A stretch of 64,000 nt of DNA from Byssochlamys sp. IMV 00236. Its lineage: Eukaryota; Ascomycota; Eurotiomycetes; Eurotiales; Thermoascaceae. The notes under the pieces were generated by a model. It was not told where the DNA came from. It did not search any database and saw only the letters and a program-made list of their open reading frames with translations. The stretch's first letter is position 1; each line of letters starts with the position of its first letter. The position numbers and the translations under genes were made by a program. Positions 19,516 through 30,729 of this stretch are shown here, piece after piece. The stretch spans positions 336,734 to 400,733 of the forward strand of contig MSJH02000792.1 in the NCBI GenBank assembly GCA_001931875.2, given 5' to 3'.

Positions 19516-21000
19516 ATTATGGGCTTTGATACTTAATCAGAACAAAGCGCAGTATGAGGCAGATCCTTAGAGAAATAATGTGAAGCAGTAGCTGCTAATT
19601 CTGTGATGTGTATGATGATCAGTCTTAATTCCGTTTTATTGTTGGCCACACCCCAAGATGTATCATCTCTCACAAAGAAAATAACCGAAAACCCACATAG
19701 TTCTTGTCATATATGTTGATTATATTGAGGCATTTCCGCAAGCATAGTTCTGTGTTGTTCGCAAAGGGCAGCAGAACGTTCAGGGCAAAATGGACACAGC
19801 ACGAAGCGGGGGAGAGAGAGAGAGAGCGAAAAAATGAATTGGCATTATAATAGAGAACAAAGAGATCAGATCTTAGCGCCTATGAGGCGCAGCCAGGATT
19901 CACCCTCGTCGCGTTGGGATACAAAGCTGACAGGAGAGGTGTATGTCACCTCAGCCAATGAGCGAAAACGATCTACATGGTAGAGGCGCGCGCTCAGGAT
20001 AACACTGCGGTCAGGAACTCGACTAATCGACAAGGATAAGTAGTCCAATATTTGAGATCGAGCCTGGTTCTAGTTACAGACCTTTGTACTTTTGTTTTCG
20101 ACCTTTTAGAGAATATAGTAAATGGTAATGGAGAAATCGTGCGCAAACCACTGTGACTGTTACTCTGTAGTTGTCCTCATCACGAGGACGGTTGTGAACC
20201 GAGTGAGACGGTTTCAGGTCCAAATATAGAATCTTAGCGTATCGCTGAGCAGGCGCTTAGTTGCAGTCCGGGTCTACGAGATACGCAATGTTTTCCAGAG
20301 TTAGTTATAGATTACGACGACCATGTTTAAATAGTCATTCATCTTCTACTCAGCTGAGGAAAGTGGAACGATACCACACGGAAAGAGAGTGAATAAGGTA
20401 TTTAAAGTATCTGTTGGAGCCTGTCTACGGGCTTCTCCTACGTCTTTCTAACTCCACCCACACAGATAAATAGGCTGAGCTTGTTGCTAGAGAATTCAAG
20501 CTCAGCGAGCTTCGCTCCAAGAATATCTGCTCGTAGACTAGGATGGGATCGAAAGCAACGAAGGATTTCTATCCAGAGGACGATCTCACGAGGCTCGGAG
20601 GCTGTGATGTTGGTCGGGAGTCACGTGTTGGGGGCCGAATAAAGGATACTTCAGAGGCTAGTAGTTAGCATGCAGAGGAACAAGAGGGAAGACTCGGATA
20701 AAAAGGGCCATAAGAGCACGTCGACTATCCCTCGAGAAGCTCAGCATCGGAGACCTGCAACACTTGATTTATTATTCTTTGAGGAATCGAAACTATCAGA
20801 TGGACGCTTCACGTGATGATAAGTCACTCGGCTAGCCGTTGGCCCGTAGAGACGATGACGACCGCGCTATGCCGTGCAAATCGCCGGAGTGACAGTCCCA
20901 TTATTGCAGAGTCTGAACTGGAACAATGGAAGCGGGGATCATTCTTATTTTAAATTGAAGTCGATTGTCCCATTCTCGAACCCTAGAATTAACCGGCACA
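19516..21000. promoter_or_regulatory. Divergent intergenic region, 1.5 kb
   Basis: No supported gene. It contains a GA run (about 19815-19830), a perfect 10-bp inverted repeat (20474-20483 with 20497-20506), TCACGTG at 20621-20627 and the palindrome TCACGTGA at 20819-20826, the last about 175 bp before the Aim3-like start. Confidence 0.45.
20474..20506. repeat. Short perfect inverted repeat (10-bp arms, 13-nt loop)
   Basis: GCTGAGCTTG at 20474-20483 pairs with CAAGCTCAGC at 20497-20506. It may be a hairpin in a transcript or a protein site. It is too short to call a transposon terminus. Confidence 0.5.
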
Positions 21001-22309
21001 ATGAGCGGTTTCCGCGGGGTGATGAAGGATGGATGGCATCCAAAAGGCAAAGATGGCGGTCAAGAGAGCTGGCGGAGGGACTTCAAGGGTATTGATCAAG
21101 TCGTATGTTAATTACATTTTCCTCGCCGTCTACGATGCTTCAATAACTGACTGAGTCTAGGCGGGCTGGTTAGGCAAGGGCAAAGACACCACTCCCCGAG
21201 AAGAGCATGTATCTCGTCCGTTGTCGTCTCTGAAGGATCCCGCATCCTTTGGGCCTCCTCCCAAGCATATCAATTACCATGGTGCTGCTGCTGTCCCGAA
21301 CAGAACTACACCGGATCGCACGGGTCTGGGTGCACCTCTCTCACAGGAGCAGATACAACAACAAAATGCACGTCTGGAGGCTGAGCACTATGCTCAAGAA
21401 CAAGAAAGCCAGAAACCTCCACCTCCTCCTCGGCCATATGTTGCCGACACGACTGGCCTGGCTACCAACAACCTTCCCCCTCCCCCGGTTCGACGTATCA
21501 ACTCTCCTGCGCAGTCGACAACGTCAAGCAGCTCGAGACCTATGCCCAGCTTACCGCCCCGGCTGCCTGCCAGAAGGAACTCCCCGTCCCAACCGTCGAC
21601 ACCGCCACCGGCATACAGCCCGACACAGGAACCGGAACCGGAGGCCCACGGGTTCCTGAATCAACATGCGACCTCGAGACTGAGCCAGGCGGGCGTCTCT
21701 GTACCTGGCTTAGGTATCGGGGGAACAAATGCCGGGAGAGATAGCGCACCGCCCACTTCGTCGAGGACGGCTGCCCCCGTGAACGAGCTGCAATCTCGGT
21801 TCTCAAGGATGTCGACCACCTCTGCTGCCACCAGTCAAGAGGACCCCGCACCAGGGACCACAATGACAAGCCACCAGAGCGGTCAGAATCAATTTGCGTC
21901 TGAGAGCGGAACAAATAATACACGGAGTATAGGCTCACGCATCAACGACTTCCGGGATCGCCATAGCGATCAGATTGATGCCGGGAAGAAGCATCTTGAT
22001 ACTGGCAAGAAGAAGATCAGTGGTGTCAACGAGAAGTACCAGATTACGAACCGGATCAATGGAAAGATCAATGGCTATCTCGACCGGCCTGGAAATAATA
22101 ACAATAGATCCTCTCCGGCACCACCGCCGCCGCCGCCTCATACGGGCTCGAATCGACCTTCAATCGCAAGCCCACCGTCGCTGGGCAAGAAGAAACCACC
22201 CCCTCCGCCTCCGCCCAAGAAGCCGGGGATGCGAACGACCCCCTTGAGTCCGGTCGATGCGCAGTCCCCACTCCCTCCCCCACTACCGTTGGGAACTAAA
22301 CCCCGCTGA
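21001..22309 (+). CDS. Aim3-like proline-rich protein, 416 aa
   Basis: Exons 21001-21102 and 21161-22309 (58-bp intron, GTATGT...GTCTAG). The N-terminus has a Gly/Lys/Trp-rich block (WHPKGKDGG...SWRRDFKGI) and then LSSLKDPASFGPPPKH, which resembles the SLKDP-x-SF-x-PPP motif of yeast Aim3, a protein of cortical actin patches. Much of the rest is Pro-rich with several PPPPPP tracts suited to SH3 or profilin binding, and the part near 250-290 is a basic helical stretch (KKHLDTGKKKISGVNEKY). The start was set by the intron: without exon 1 the conserved N-terminal block is lost. The Aim3 link rests on a motif recalled from yeast, so it is moderate. Confidence 0.65.
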
Positions 22310-23946
22310 TCGGTTCTCCCGCTCATCCGCCATGCTTTGGATTATGGTATATTATTATCGATTGGCACAGCAACATGACGTCTGTATGTAAGAGTATTCG
22401 ACGGGCAACCAAGGGATTTTCGATTCTTCCGCTTAAGGATTTTGTCTTTATACATGTTCTTGTATCGGCGTTTGTGCGGGAAATGCATGCAATGCAATAC
22501 GCTTGGTGTTATAAGCAGTTTACATTCACTGTACTTTGCAGACTACTCACTTGGTTATACTCCGTAATCATCCGGTTAACCAATAACATTGATAAGATTG
22601 GAAGAATAAGTAACCTCTACTTTATGGTACTACCTAGGTTAGAATTGAGTCGAGTCGAGTAGCCAATCGAGTGGAATGATTGTATCAAGCAGAAGCTAAC
22701 TAGTATTGAGCAACAACGAAGAACTCACTTCCTTAGTTACGTACCAATTAACTATTGTAGTCAATTGCCAGTCGTCAATCACATCAGCAATGAAATCGAA
22801 TCGATCAGGACGCTGCCGTAGAAAAAGTAATGTATTCTAGAAAGTTAGGCTTCTTGCGGATCGACCAAGACTGAAGGCGGATTAACATTCAACAAAATGC
22901 AACTGGCCAGTCAGCGTTGACGATCGGATGTATTCTCCGCCCTTTCTGTGTGCCGTCATGAATGTCAGAAAAAAAGGTTGAGACTCCGGAATAATGATGT
23001 TAGTTAGCCGAGCTGCTCTTTGGCCCCAATCGCATATGATCGAGCAAATGCCAGAGTGGTGAAATCATATGCATGTGTATAGTATAGAGTATGTATAATT
23101 CTTAGGACGCCACTGGGGTCGATACTAAGCTACTCTTGACTCTTGATAGATCAATCTTCTTCTGATCAGTAATTAATCAATAAATAAAGAAAATAATTGG
23201 GATATTCAAGGTCACATGATCATCCCGGAACGGAAGGCGGAAGGAGAAGCGCGTCGCGTGACGATGACGGCAGTGGCAAAACGAGTACTTATGGGAGAGC
23301 AAAAAGTGAGGCCGACAGATGGAGAGAGAAAGAGAGAAAGAGAGAGAAGATATCAAACCAGGTTAATTTCGGCATTGAACTCATCATCGTTCACGTCACT
23401 CGCAATAATGGCCAAGGCAGCACATCCAGCAACGGTATTTTAGCCTCAATGGTCCCCTCTTCTCGATCAATGAGTCCAGAATCACGCAGAGAGAGCATCG
23501 GCCGCCGCTCACCTTGTCGATTTCTGCGCCGAGCCGAGGTACAAGATCGCGACTAGAAGCCCGAGTTTCCCAACAAATGCGCCTGGTCTCCACACGCCGC
23601 GCCGAATCCGCATCTTCCGTCATTCTGAGTTGAGGAAATTGAGCTCCGGGAGAAAGCGTTGGCGTCGTGGTGAATTCACTTTATTTCTGACCCTTGTGAG
23701 CAGGAGAACCAATGGACGAGTGGCCTGGATGGCGATAACTAGCTAGGCGGTCTCCTGGAAACTTTTTTTCTACCCCGTTTGTTGAATTGTATCTTTACTG
23801 CGCCTGATCCGATTTCCGCTGTATTTCTACTCGAGAGCCTGCATCTTTTGATCTGACCTTTGCGGCGACTTGGATCCTTCCCGGATTGCTTCTTCTGACT
23901 GCACAGACTTGGAAAGAAGAGTCAGCAGAAGCGAGCTTAAAGCGCC
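22310..23946. promoter_or_regulatory. Intergenic, 3' flank of Aim3-like gene and promoter of elongase
   Basis: About 1.6 kb with no supported ORF. It has a short GAGTC repeat (22640-22660), a GA-rich run (about 23320-23350) and a GC-rich last 150 bp that is likely the elongase 5' leader. Confidence 0.4.
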
Positions 23947-25671
23947 ATGTTCGAATCTCTGCTGGACCGCAGAGTGCGGCCAAACGTCCATCTAGGCCTG
24001 CCGCCATCATCACTTTTCGAATTCCCTCCCAGCCCGCATCCTGCGCCTCTGCCCGCTCCTCTGACGGAACGCACTTGGCAGCAGCCCTTCAACATCCCGC
24101 CGGCCCTGTACACCAAGTTGCTCGACGTCCGGGTGCCCATCACTATCGCGTCCGTCTATGCCGTCACCGTTGTCCTCGTGAACCGGATCAACCAGAGTCG
24201 GGGATACAAGCCATGGGGCTTCAGCAAGACCAGGCTCTTCAAGGCCTTCGTCATCCTCCACAATGTCTTCCTGGCCATCTACTCCGCGTGGACATTTGTG
24301 GGAATGTTCCAGGCCTTCCGCAATTCTATGCCTGACCGCGATGACCCCAACGGCATCGTCGCTGTCACCGATGCGCTCTGCAAGATCAACGGCCCTCGAG
24401 GACTCGGAAACGCCGCCATGTTCAACCCGGCCACAAGCCGCTGGGAGATGCCCAACCCTGAGTACAAGCTGGCAGAGGGAGGCGTCCCTGACCCGACGGA
24501 TGTCGGTCGTCTCTGGAACCAGGGACTGGCGTACTTTGGCTGGATCTTCTATCTGTCCAAGTTCTACGAGGTCTTGGACACCGCCATCATCCTGGCGAAG
24601 GGCAAGAAGAGCTCGACTCTGCAGACGTATCACCATGCGGGTGCCATGATGTGCATGTGGGCTGGTATCCGATACGTCGCGTCTCCTATCTGGATCTTTG
24701 CGCTGGTCAACTCCGCAATCCATGCTCTGATGTATACCTACTACACGCTGACGGCGCTCAGTATCCGGGTTCCTAACCGGGTGAAGCGTAGCCTCACCAC
24801 CATGCAGATCACCCAGTTCGTCATTGGAACCGCGATGGCTGCTATCCACTTGTTCATCAGCTATGACATCCCTGTCACTGTCCCGACTGTCCTGTCGCCT
24901 CGTCACAAGGCCACCGCTGTTGCTGCCGCATCATCTGCCGCAGAGTCTGGTATCGCAGCCGCCACCGCAGCCGCCGGTAGTCTTGGTCCCTGGTTGAAGA
25001 AGCTTGCTTTCCGCGCTGCAGGCGCAGAGGGAATTGCTGAGAATGTTCTCAATGCCCAGGGTCAGCACTTTGGTGTTGATGCGGTTCACGCCGCGAAGCT
25101 GGCTGAGGCGAGGACCGCCGCTCAGAATGGGCTCGAGTACCGCACCATTGATTGCATCGACACGAGCGGCCAGGCATTCGCTGTTTGGCTCAACGTGATG
25201 TATCTCCTGCCGTTGACCTACCTATTTGCCCGCTTCTTTGTCCGCTCCTACCTACAACGCAAGGACCCGAGCGCCAAGCAGCCCACGCATATGCAGACTG
25301 CCGAGAAGGCCGGCATGGATGCACTGAAGGGTGTTAGCCGAGAGATTCACCGTGCTGTGTTCGAGATGCATGGCGATGGTTCCTCGACTGAGGAAGAAGG
25401 CACCGCGACCCCCCGCACTCAGGCTTACGAAGCTAGTGTCAAGGACGTCATGAACGCCCAGCAGAAGAAGGTTGACGAGAAGATGTCCAAGACGACATCC
25501 GACCCCGCAAGTATCAAGAAGGTCGACGATGAGGCTGAAGGGTTTTCCAAAGTGCCTGCCAAGGGCCGCGGAAGGCGGAGCAAGAAGGAGCCTGAGACCA
25601 GCCCAGTCGAGGGGAGTAACCCCTTTGGCGTCCTGGAACCAGAGAAGAACGTCAATGGAGTTTCTCCTTGA
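23947..25671 (+). CDS. ELO-family fatty acid elongase with long C-terminal tail, 574 aa
   Basis: The ELO (GNS1/SUR4) core is clear: YLSKFYEVLDTAI at about 202-214, the histidine box region LQTYHHAG at 225-232, then NSAIHALMYTYYTLTAL at 255-271, plus several membrane helices. Members condense malonyl-CoA with an acyl-CoA in the ER to lengthen fatty acids, including the very long chains of sphingolipids. Here the box reads Q-x-x-H-H (226-230) rather than H-x-x-H-H; the Q form is known from elongases of polyunsaturated chains. The protein is much longer than yeast elongases (about 310-350 aa): it has an Ala-rich insert near 320-350 and a charged, basic C-terminal tail of about 130 residues. Single exon. 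Confidence 0.88.
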   Translation: MFESLLDRRVRPNVHLGLPPSSLFEFPPSPHPAPLPAPLTERTWQQPFNIPPALYTKLLDVRVPITIASVYAVTVVLVNRINQSRGYKPWGFSKTRLFKAFVILHNVFLAIYSAWTFVGMFQAFRNSMPDRDDPNGIVAVTDALCKINGPRGLGNAAMFNPATSRWEMPNPEYKLAEGGVPDPTDVGRLWNQGLAYFGWIFYLSKFYEVLDTAIILAKGKKSSTLQTYHHAGAMMCMWAGIRYVASPIWIFALVNSAIHALMYTYYTLTALSIRVPNRVKRSLTTMQITQFVIGTAMAAIHLFISYDIPVTVPTVLSPRHKATAVAAASSAAESGIAAATAAAGSLGPWLKKLAFRAAGAEGIAENVLNAQGQHFGVDAVHAAKLAEARTAAQNGLEYRTIDCIDTSGQAFAVWLNVMYLLPLTYLFARFFVRSYLQRKDPSAKQPTHMQTAEKAGMDALKGVSREIHRAVFEMHGDGSSTEEEGTATPRTQAYEASVKDVMNAQQKKVDEKMSKTTSDPASIKKVDDEAEGFSKVPAKGRGRRSKKEPETSPVEGSNPFGVLEPEKNVNGVSP

Positions 25672-26172
25672 TAAACCAAACACGCATTTTATCTGTCAAA
25701 GATAGATAAACCCTTACTGAGAGACTGATGATAGCGAGGAACTGATCTACCCGAAGAAGCAGTTCTTCTGAGGCTCATCAGGCATCCCGCCAAGCAAATC
25801 ACGGGACTCCGATAAGTAAGTAGGCGGGCCGACACAACAAACCGACCGAGTCTCGTTTCGACCTATTTCTTTTCACGCTGACCAGAGAGAACCCGACCCT
25901 GGAAAAAAAAACAATCCACGATACGAGCAATGAAGGACCCTTTCATCGCGTATTCTATCTAATACCGATATGAAAGTCTTTTTTATCATCTTCTTATCTA
26001 TCCCCCTTTATTATTCGCTAATAACATCAACAAATAATTGCTTTGAAAGATCGAAAAGGTGGTATAGACCGGGGAAAAAGAAAAAAACCAAGGAGGCACG
26101 CGCCTATCCCCTTATGTAACTATGAAGATATGTCAGAAGAAGGTTTTAAGACCGGGAGGGAAGCTGGGTATT

Positions 26173-26286
26173 TTCTTTTTTCTTTTCTTTTCTTTTTTCT
26201 TTTTTTTTTTTTTTTTTTTNNNNNNNNNNNNNNNNNNNNNNNNNNNNNNNNNNNNNNNNNNNNNNNNNNNNNNNNNNNNNNNNNNN
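26173..26286. other. Polypyrimidine run followed by 67-N assembly gap
   Basis: A TTTTC/T-rich run ends in a run of about 21 T's directly before the Ns at 26220-26286. Sequencing likely failed in the homopolymer. Any reading frame through the gap is meaningless. Confidence 0.95.
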
Positions 26287-26412
26287 AGAAGTTACTTATT
26301 ACTACAACATGTACATAACATTACTATATGATTGATCCAGAAGATAACAAAATGAGAAAAAAGATAAATAACACAAGAGAGAGAGGAATCATTTCCTGAT
26401 TTAGCTAAAGAT

Positions 26413-26447
26413 AGAGAGAGAGAGAGATATATATATATATATATATA
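26413..26447. repeat. Compound microsatellite (GA)n(TA)n
   Basis: A GA tract (about 26413-26426) passes directly into a TA tract (about 26427-26447). Confidence 0.9.
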
Positions 26448-26792
26448 CTTGCTCTTTCTCATTCACTTATCATGTAAATAAGTAGACAATTAAACTATAT
26501 TATCTCCTCGATGGATTGTATGTACAAAGTAGAGCGAGCAGACACTCTCACAACGGGTGAATTGAGTCTTTAAGTTCCAAATCCAAGTTCTCTAACGCAA
26601 CGTAATCATTCGGTGATTCATCATCATATATGACATGACATGGCATGGCATGATATGAACGTCTGAGGTAATCTAGACAGACTTTACAATATAGTAACTA
26701 TATATTCCCCCTTCAGGGGAGGACATGAACATGAGCGAGGAGGCCAAAAAAACCAAAAAATGAAGAAATCAAGACCATAGTAGACAAGCTTC

Positions 26793-28762
26793 TCATAGCA
26801 AGAAGCGGAATCCTCTCTGGCTCGCTTGGCCGGGGACACCTCCGCCGATGGCAATGGCGCCAGCGACGGCCTCGCCGCGGTCGAGCTTCTTGTTCAGACG
26901 GGCAAGGATGATGCGGAGGACAGTGGCGGAGAGGATGGCGATGAAGGCGGTTGCGCAGTTGACGGACATGGCGACAACTGTTTTGGAGAGAGGTAGCTGT
27001 TAGTTATGGAGCAACATGAAGGGGTATACAGGGGTGAAGGTTATGGTTGAAAGGAAGGAAAAAAAAAAAAAAAGAATTGGGGGTTGAAACGTACCATATC
27101 TGGGACCAGCGCTGCTAGGGTACATGTAACTGGCATATATACTGCTGGCGTTACTAACAGCGTTGATGGCCGCGAGGGCGGCAGCACGCTTCGATGCCGG
27201 ACGGGGTAGGGTGTTGGAGATCCAGGCCAGAGCCACGACGAAACCGGTATACACGCCAGGAACCATGAGCATCATGGCGAGATAGCGTGGTCCCACGGCG
27301 GTTGTACAGGCAGCGATGATGAATGCTGCGACAGCCACATACAGTGGAAGGGTGATGTGCCAGTATCGTTCTCCCGTGCGGTCTGCATGCCAGGCATTGA
27401 GGAAGGCAGTGATGACTGCCAGCACGTACGGAGGGGCCGTGAGGAGAAGACTCTCGATCTGGCCGTATTTAAGGGTCGCGACGACGGTGGGGAAGAAGTT
27501 GGTAACGGAAGCAGAGGAGACCATGCAAAAGACCAGGACCATCTGGGGTATGAGATGTGAGTAGCGGTTTCAGATGGTAGGGGGAATATTTCTTGTACGC
27601 ACCAGAATCCACGTCTTGATATCCATGGCGGCGAGCTTGACTCCGTGGAGGAACGATTGCTCCTCGGAGTCAACCCAGTCGTCCTCACCGATATCTTCCT
27701 CTAGACGCCAGGCGGCCAATTCTTTTTCCTGTTCAGTGAGCCAGCCTGTTGTGCGGGGAAAGTTCGGCAAGATGAACATAGACAGGAAGGCCACGACGAT
27801 GGTGATAGCCCCCTCAATGATAAAGAGCCACCGCCTGGTGAGTTCGTCAGTATTGGGGTTCGTTGGTGATGACAATCATTCAGTCCGGTTACTTACCAGG
27901 CTCGCAGTCCTCTCGTGTAATCCATGTTCCCGGTAATACCGGCAGTTACGAGTCCAGAAAACGCTCCTGAGATCAAAGATCCCGAATAGAGTAGGGCAGT
28001 TCTCAATCCGAGTTCCTTGCGGGTATACCATGCACTTAGGAAGTACAGACAACCAGGCTGGGAACCCATCGTTAGCTTATCTGTCTCTCGTGTTCCTCTC
28101 AGGGGTTCAGCAACATACGAAATATGCAGCCTCGACGAAACCGAGGAAGAACCGCACCGCCACGAGGCCACCATAACTCTGAGCACCCGCCGTGGCAGTG
28201 GAGATGATACCCCAAAGCATCATCGCGGAGGGTAAGTAGATGGCAGGCTTTCCCAACTTGTTCAAGAACAAATTGGACGGAATCTGCATCAGAAGATAAC
28301 CCACAAAGAGAATGCTAACACTAGTCTGTAGCCAATACGTCAGAACCAACTACAGGAAAAATACATTGCAAGACAGAAAACGAAACTCCGGAAGAATCTG
28401 AACTGAGTGCATACCTGGTACTGCACACTGGTCAGGCCCAAATCCTCTTGCAAACCCGCCAACCTAGCCGCAGCGATATTATTACGGTCCAGATAATTCA
28501 GGATGTACATAAGAATGACGATTGGCAGGAGACGGGAGTCGATCTTGCGAACGAGCCTTTTCTCAGCCTGTTCTCTCTCTTCAGGGGAGAGGCCAGCCAC
28601 ATAGAGAGGAGCCTCCTTCTTCGGGTTCGGCTTGTTGGAATTGGCAACGACCCCTCCCTCTTCGACCCGAGAGACATGAGTGGCCAGGTCCTTGCCATCC
28701 TCGTCGATGTCAATCTCTGAGTCTGGACCAGCAGAGATGTCGTTGTTCTTGCCGGCTGACAT
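26793..28762 (-). CDS. MFS permease, anion:cation symporter (DAL5/Tna1) type, 526 aa
   Basis: Six exons keep frame: 28762-28415, 28325-28119, 28057-27897, 27834-27603, 27542-27095 and 26977-26793. The joins restore family motifs: LNYLDRNNIAAARLAGL then QTSVSILFVGYLLMQIPSN, AAYFPGCLYFLSAWY, and AWRWLFIIEG. These mark the anion:cation symporter group of major facilitators, which includes high-affinity nicotinate and allantoate permeases of the plasma membrane. The N-terminal 70 residues are a charged cytoplasmic segment. The start was set at the ATG before the Ser/Asp-rich N-terminus; an open frame continues upstream, but its extra residues look like a translated leader. Substrate unknown. It is related in type to the permease at 12058-13709 but has different intron positions. 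Confidence 0.88.
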
Positions 28763-30729
28763 GGTGGGGTAAACAGCAACAAGGAGGGGTGAGAAGGAGA
28801 GGGGGAGTAGAAACAAGACCGGCCAGGAGAACACAGAGAAGAAAGGGAGGAAGAAAAACCAAGAAGATCAATCCAGCGAGGAAGAACCTGAGAAGAAGAA
28901 AAGAAGAGGGGACGACCACGAGGGATTGCCCCGATTTTGTGCGCGGTCGGTTGTCGTCCCCGGATCAATGTCTAGCCATATCCATGCGACTGTAGACTAG
29001 GTATGAAATAATGGAATGGAGTAGGGAAGGGGTCTGTGCCGTGGTCGGGGGATGTATAGGATGGAGAAGCCCGGGGGCGGACCGCTGTAGGAGTGGTCGG
29101 GAGAGACCCGAGAATCCAGTGCAGCCAGTCAAAACAGGGATCGGGCGCTGTCTAGCTTGCAGAAAAATGCACGAAAAGCGAAAATCGTATGATGGCTATT
29201 GGAGTTGATTCTGCGAGAGAGAGAGAGGGAGAGAGACAGAGAAAATAATAATATGTCCGAGGTTAATAATAATGATACATAGATAGCTCTCTCCAGAGTT
29301 TGGTACGTGGGGGAGTCTCGTGGGGGAGTCGTGGGGGATGCTCATAGTCTCATACTCTAAAGTTCCAAACGGCCGTCTGCCCGGGGAAAACAAAAGAACT
29401 CCATATTCCTGTCCCGCACTCCACACGAACTGGAAAAATACCCCAGCTTGGCCGAGAGGTCGAGCTAATGCCGGCACTGACAACGCACCACAACAGCAAT
29501 GATAATGATCACAGAGGCCAGATCGTCACGCACACACACAGAGAACGCGGTACTTTCCAGGTAGTACTTACGGCTCTACAACTCCGGGCCGACAGTTTAC
29601 CGGTGGTCGGGGCTGCCTTCGACGAGCGGGAGAACGCCCGGGGTCGGGATCGAATCTCAAGTCGCTCGGTCCCGGCTAAACACGCCACGCAAAGTCTCAA
29701 CTAATTAACTTTAATGCTTAACTGGTTAAATACATCTACATCTACGGCACTCTACAACGAAGAAACGCCCTTGGAGGCCATGATATGCGAAAAATCGCTT
29801 ATGTTGCTTGGTACGCGGAAACACCACTCTCAAGATGCTCGTTGCCTAGACCTCCATTTTCACCACTACCCGAGGGATCACACAGGATTCCAACCAATCG
29901 ACAGAAAAGAAAGAGGAGACGAAGACTCCATCGCAGTTTCACTTCCATCCAACCAAGGAAAAAAACGAGCTGACAGGAAATGGGATACACACAGGTTAAG
30001 GAGCGGTAGGATGGTAGATAAGCCGGTAGACAATTTGCACCGCAACGGCGCCACATTAATCGAATGGAGAAACATGGTCGGGAATAATCAACCCACAGCT
30101 GCCCTGGAAAATGCCACAAAAAGCCTAACATGAAAACGACGAGATATGCTGCCGCTTCTTTGCAATTTCAAATAGGAACAGACGTGTGAACATAATACTG
30201 TAAAGAGTTGACAAATAGGAGACAAGAAATGCGTCCACATGAGCGTGAAGGGAGAGGGAGAGAGAGAGGATCCGGGGCTGTGGCGGGCCCGAAGAGCGGT
30301 ACCAAGGCCGCCCGGTCAGGAATAAAAGTGATAAGCTCACCACACAAAAGGTGCCAGGTCAGTTTCAAGCTGACTGATAAGAGAAAGATACAAGATAGAT
30401 AACTTCGAACCCAACGCTAACAAAGCCAGACTCCTTGGAACAGTAACGCCTGAAAACTCCGAACACAGACGAGAGCAAACGCTTGGTATATGAGGAAAAG
30501 GAAAGAGATGACGCTGGATCCGTCAAAAAGGCGTGTCAAAATTGGTCCAGACGTCGAGGGCCCCGTAATGCTTTTAGAGACAAGTCTAATGATCAAGACA
30601 ATAACAGTCGCTAGATATCGTAATCGGGAGTGATCAGGAATCGACGATAGGATCATGACAGCAGATCTACATGAGCCTCACGAATATGCGCGAGCTTTCC
30701 GAAAGACCAGGCGAACGTTGTGAAGTCAT
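28763..30729. other. Intergenic, 2 kb, promoter of permease 2 and 3' flank of bni4-like gene
   Basis: No supported gene. Overlapping frames on both strands have biased, low-complexity composition. A GA-rich microsatellite lies at about 29215-29240. Purine/pyrimidine asymmetry near 28770-28920 (on the minus strand CT-rich) fits a fungal promoter or leader. Confidence 0.45.

Larger units (their letters stand above)
25672..26792. other. Intergenic with simple repeats and assembly gap
   Basis: The two flanking genes converge here. The stretch contains polypyrimidine runs, a gap of N and microsatellites, listed separately. No supported gene. Confidence 0.5.

Noticed and set aside
23197..23623. 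Overlapping Arg/Glu/Ser-rich open frames ahead of the elongase gene
   Set aside because: They come from a GA-rich simple-sequence run on both strands and have no domain.
26043..26331. Open frames running through the run of N
   Set aside because: They are artefacts of unknown bases and homopolymers.
28763..28834. Upstream extension of permease 2 that adds a hydrophobic N-terminal segment
   Set aside because: The extra residues come from a CT-rich leader. The family starts with a charged cytoplasmic segment, which fits the ATG at 28762.
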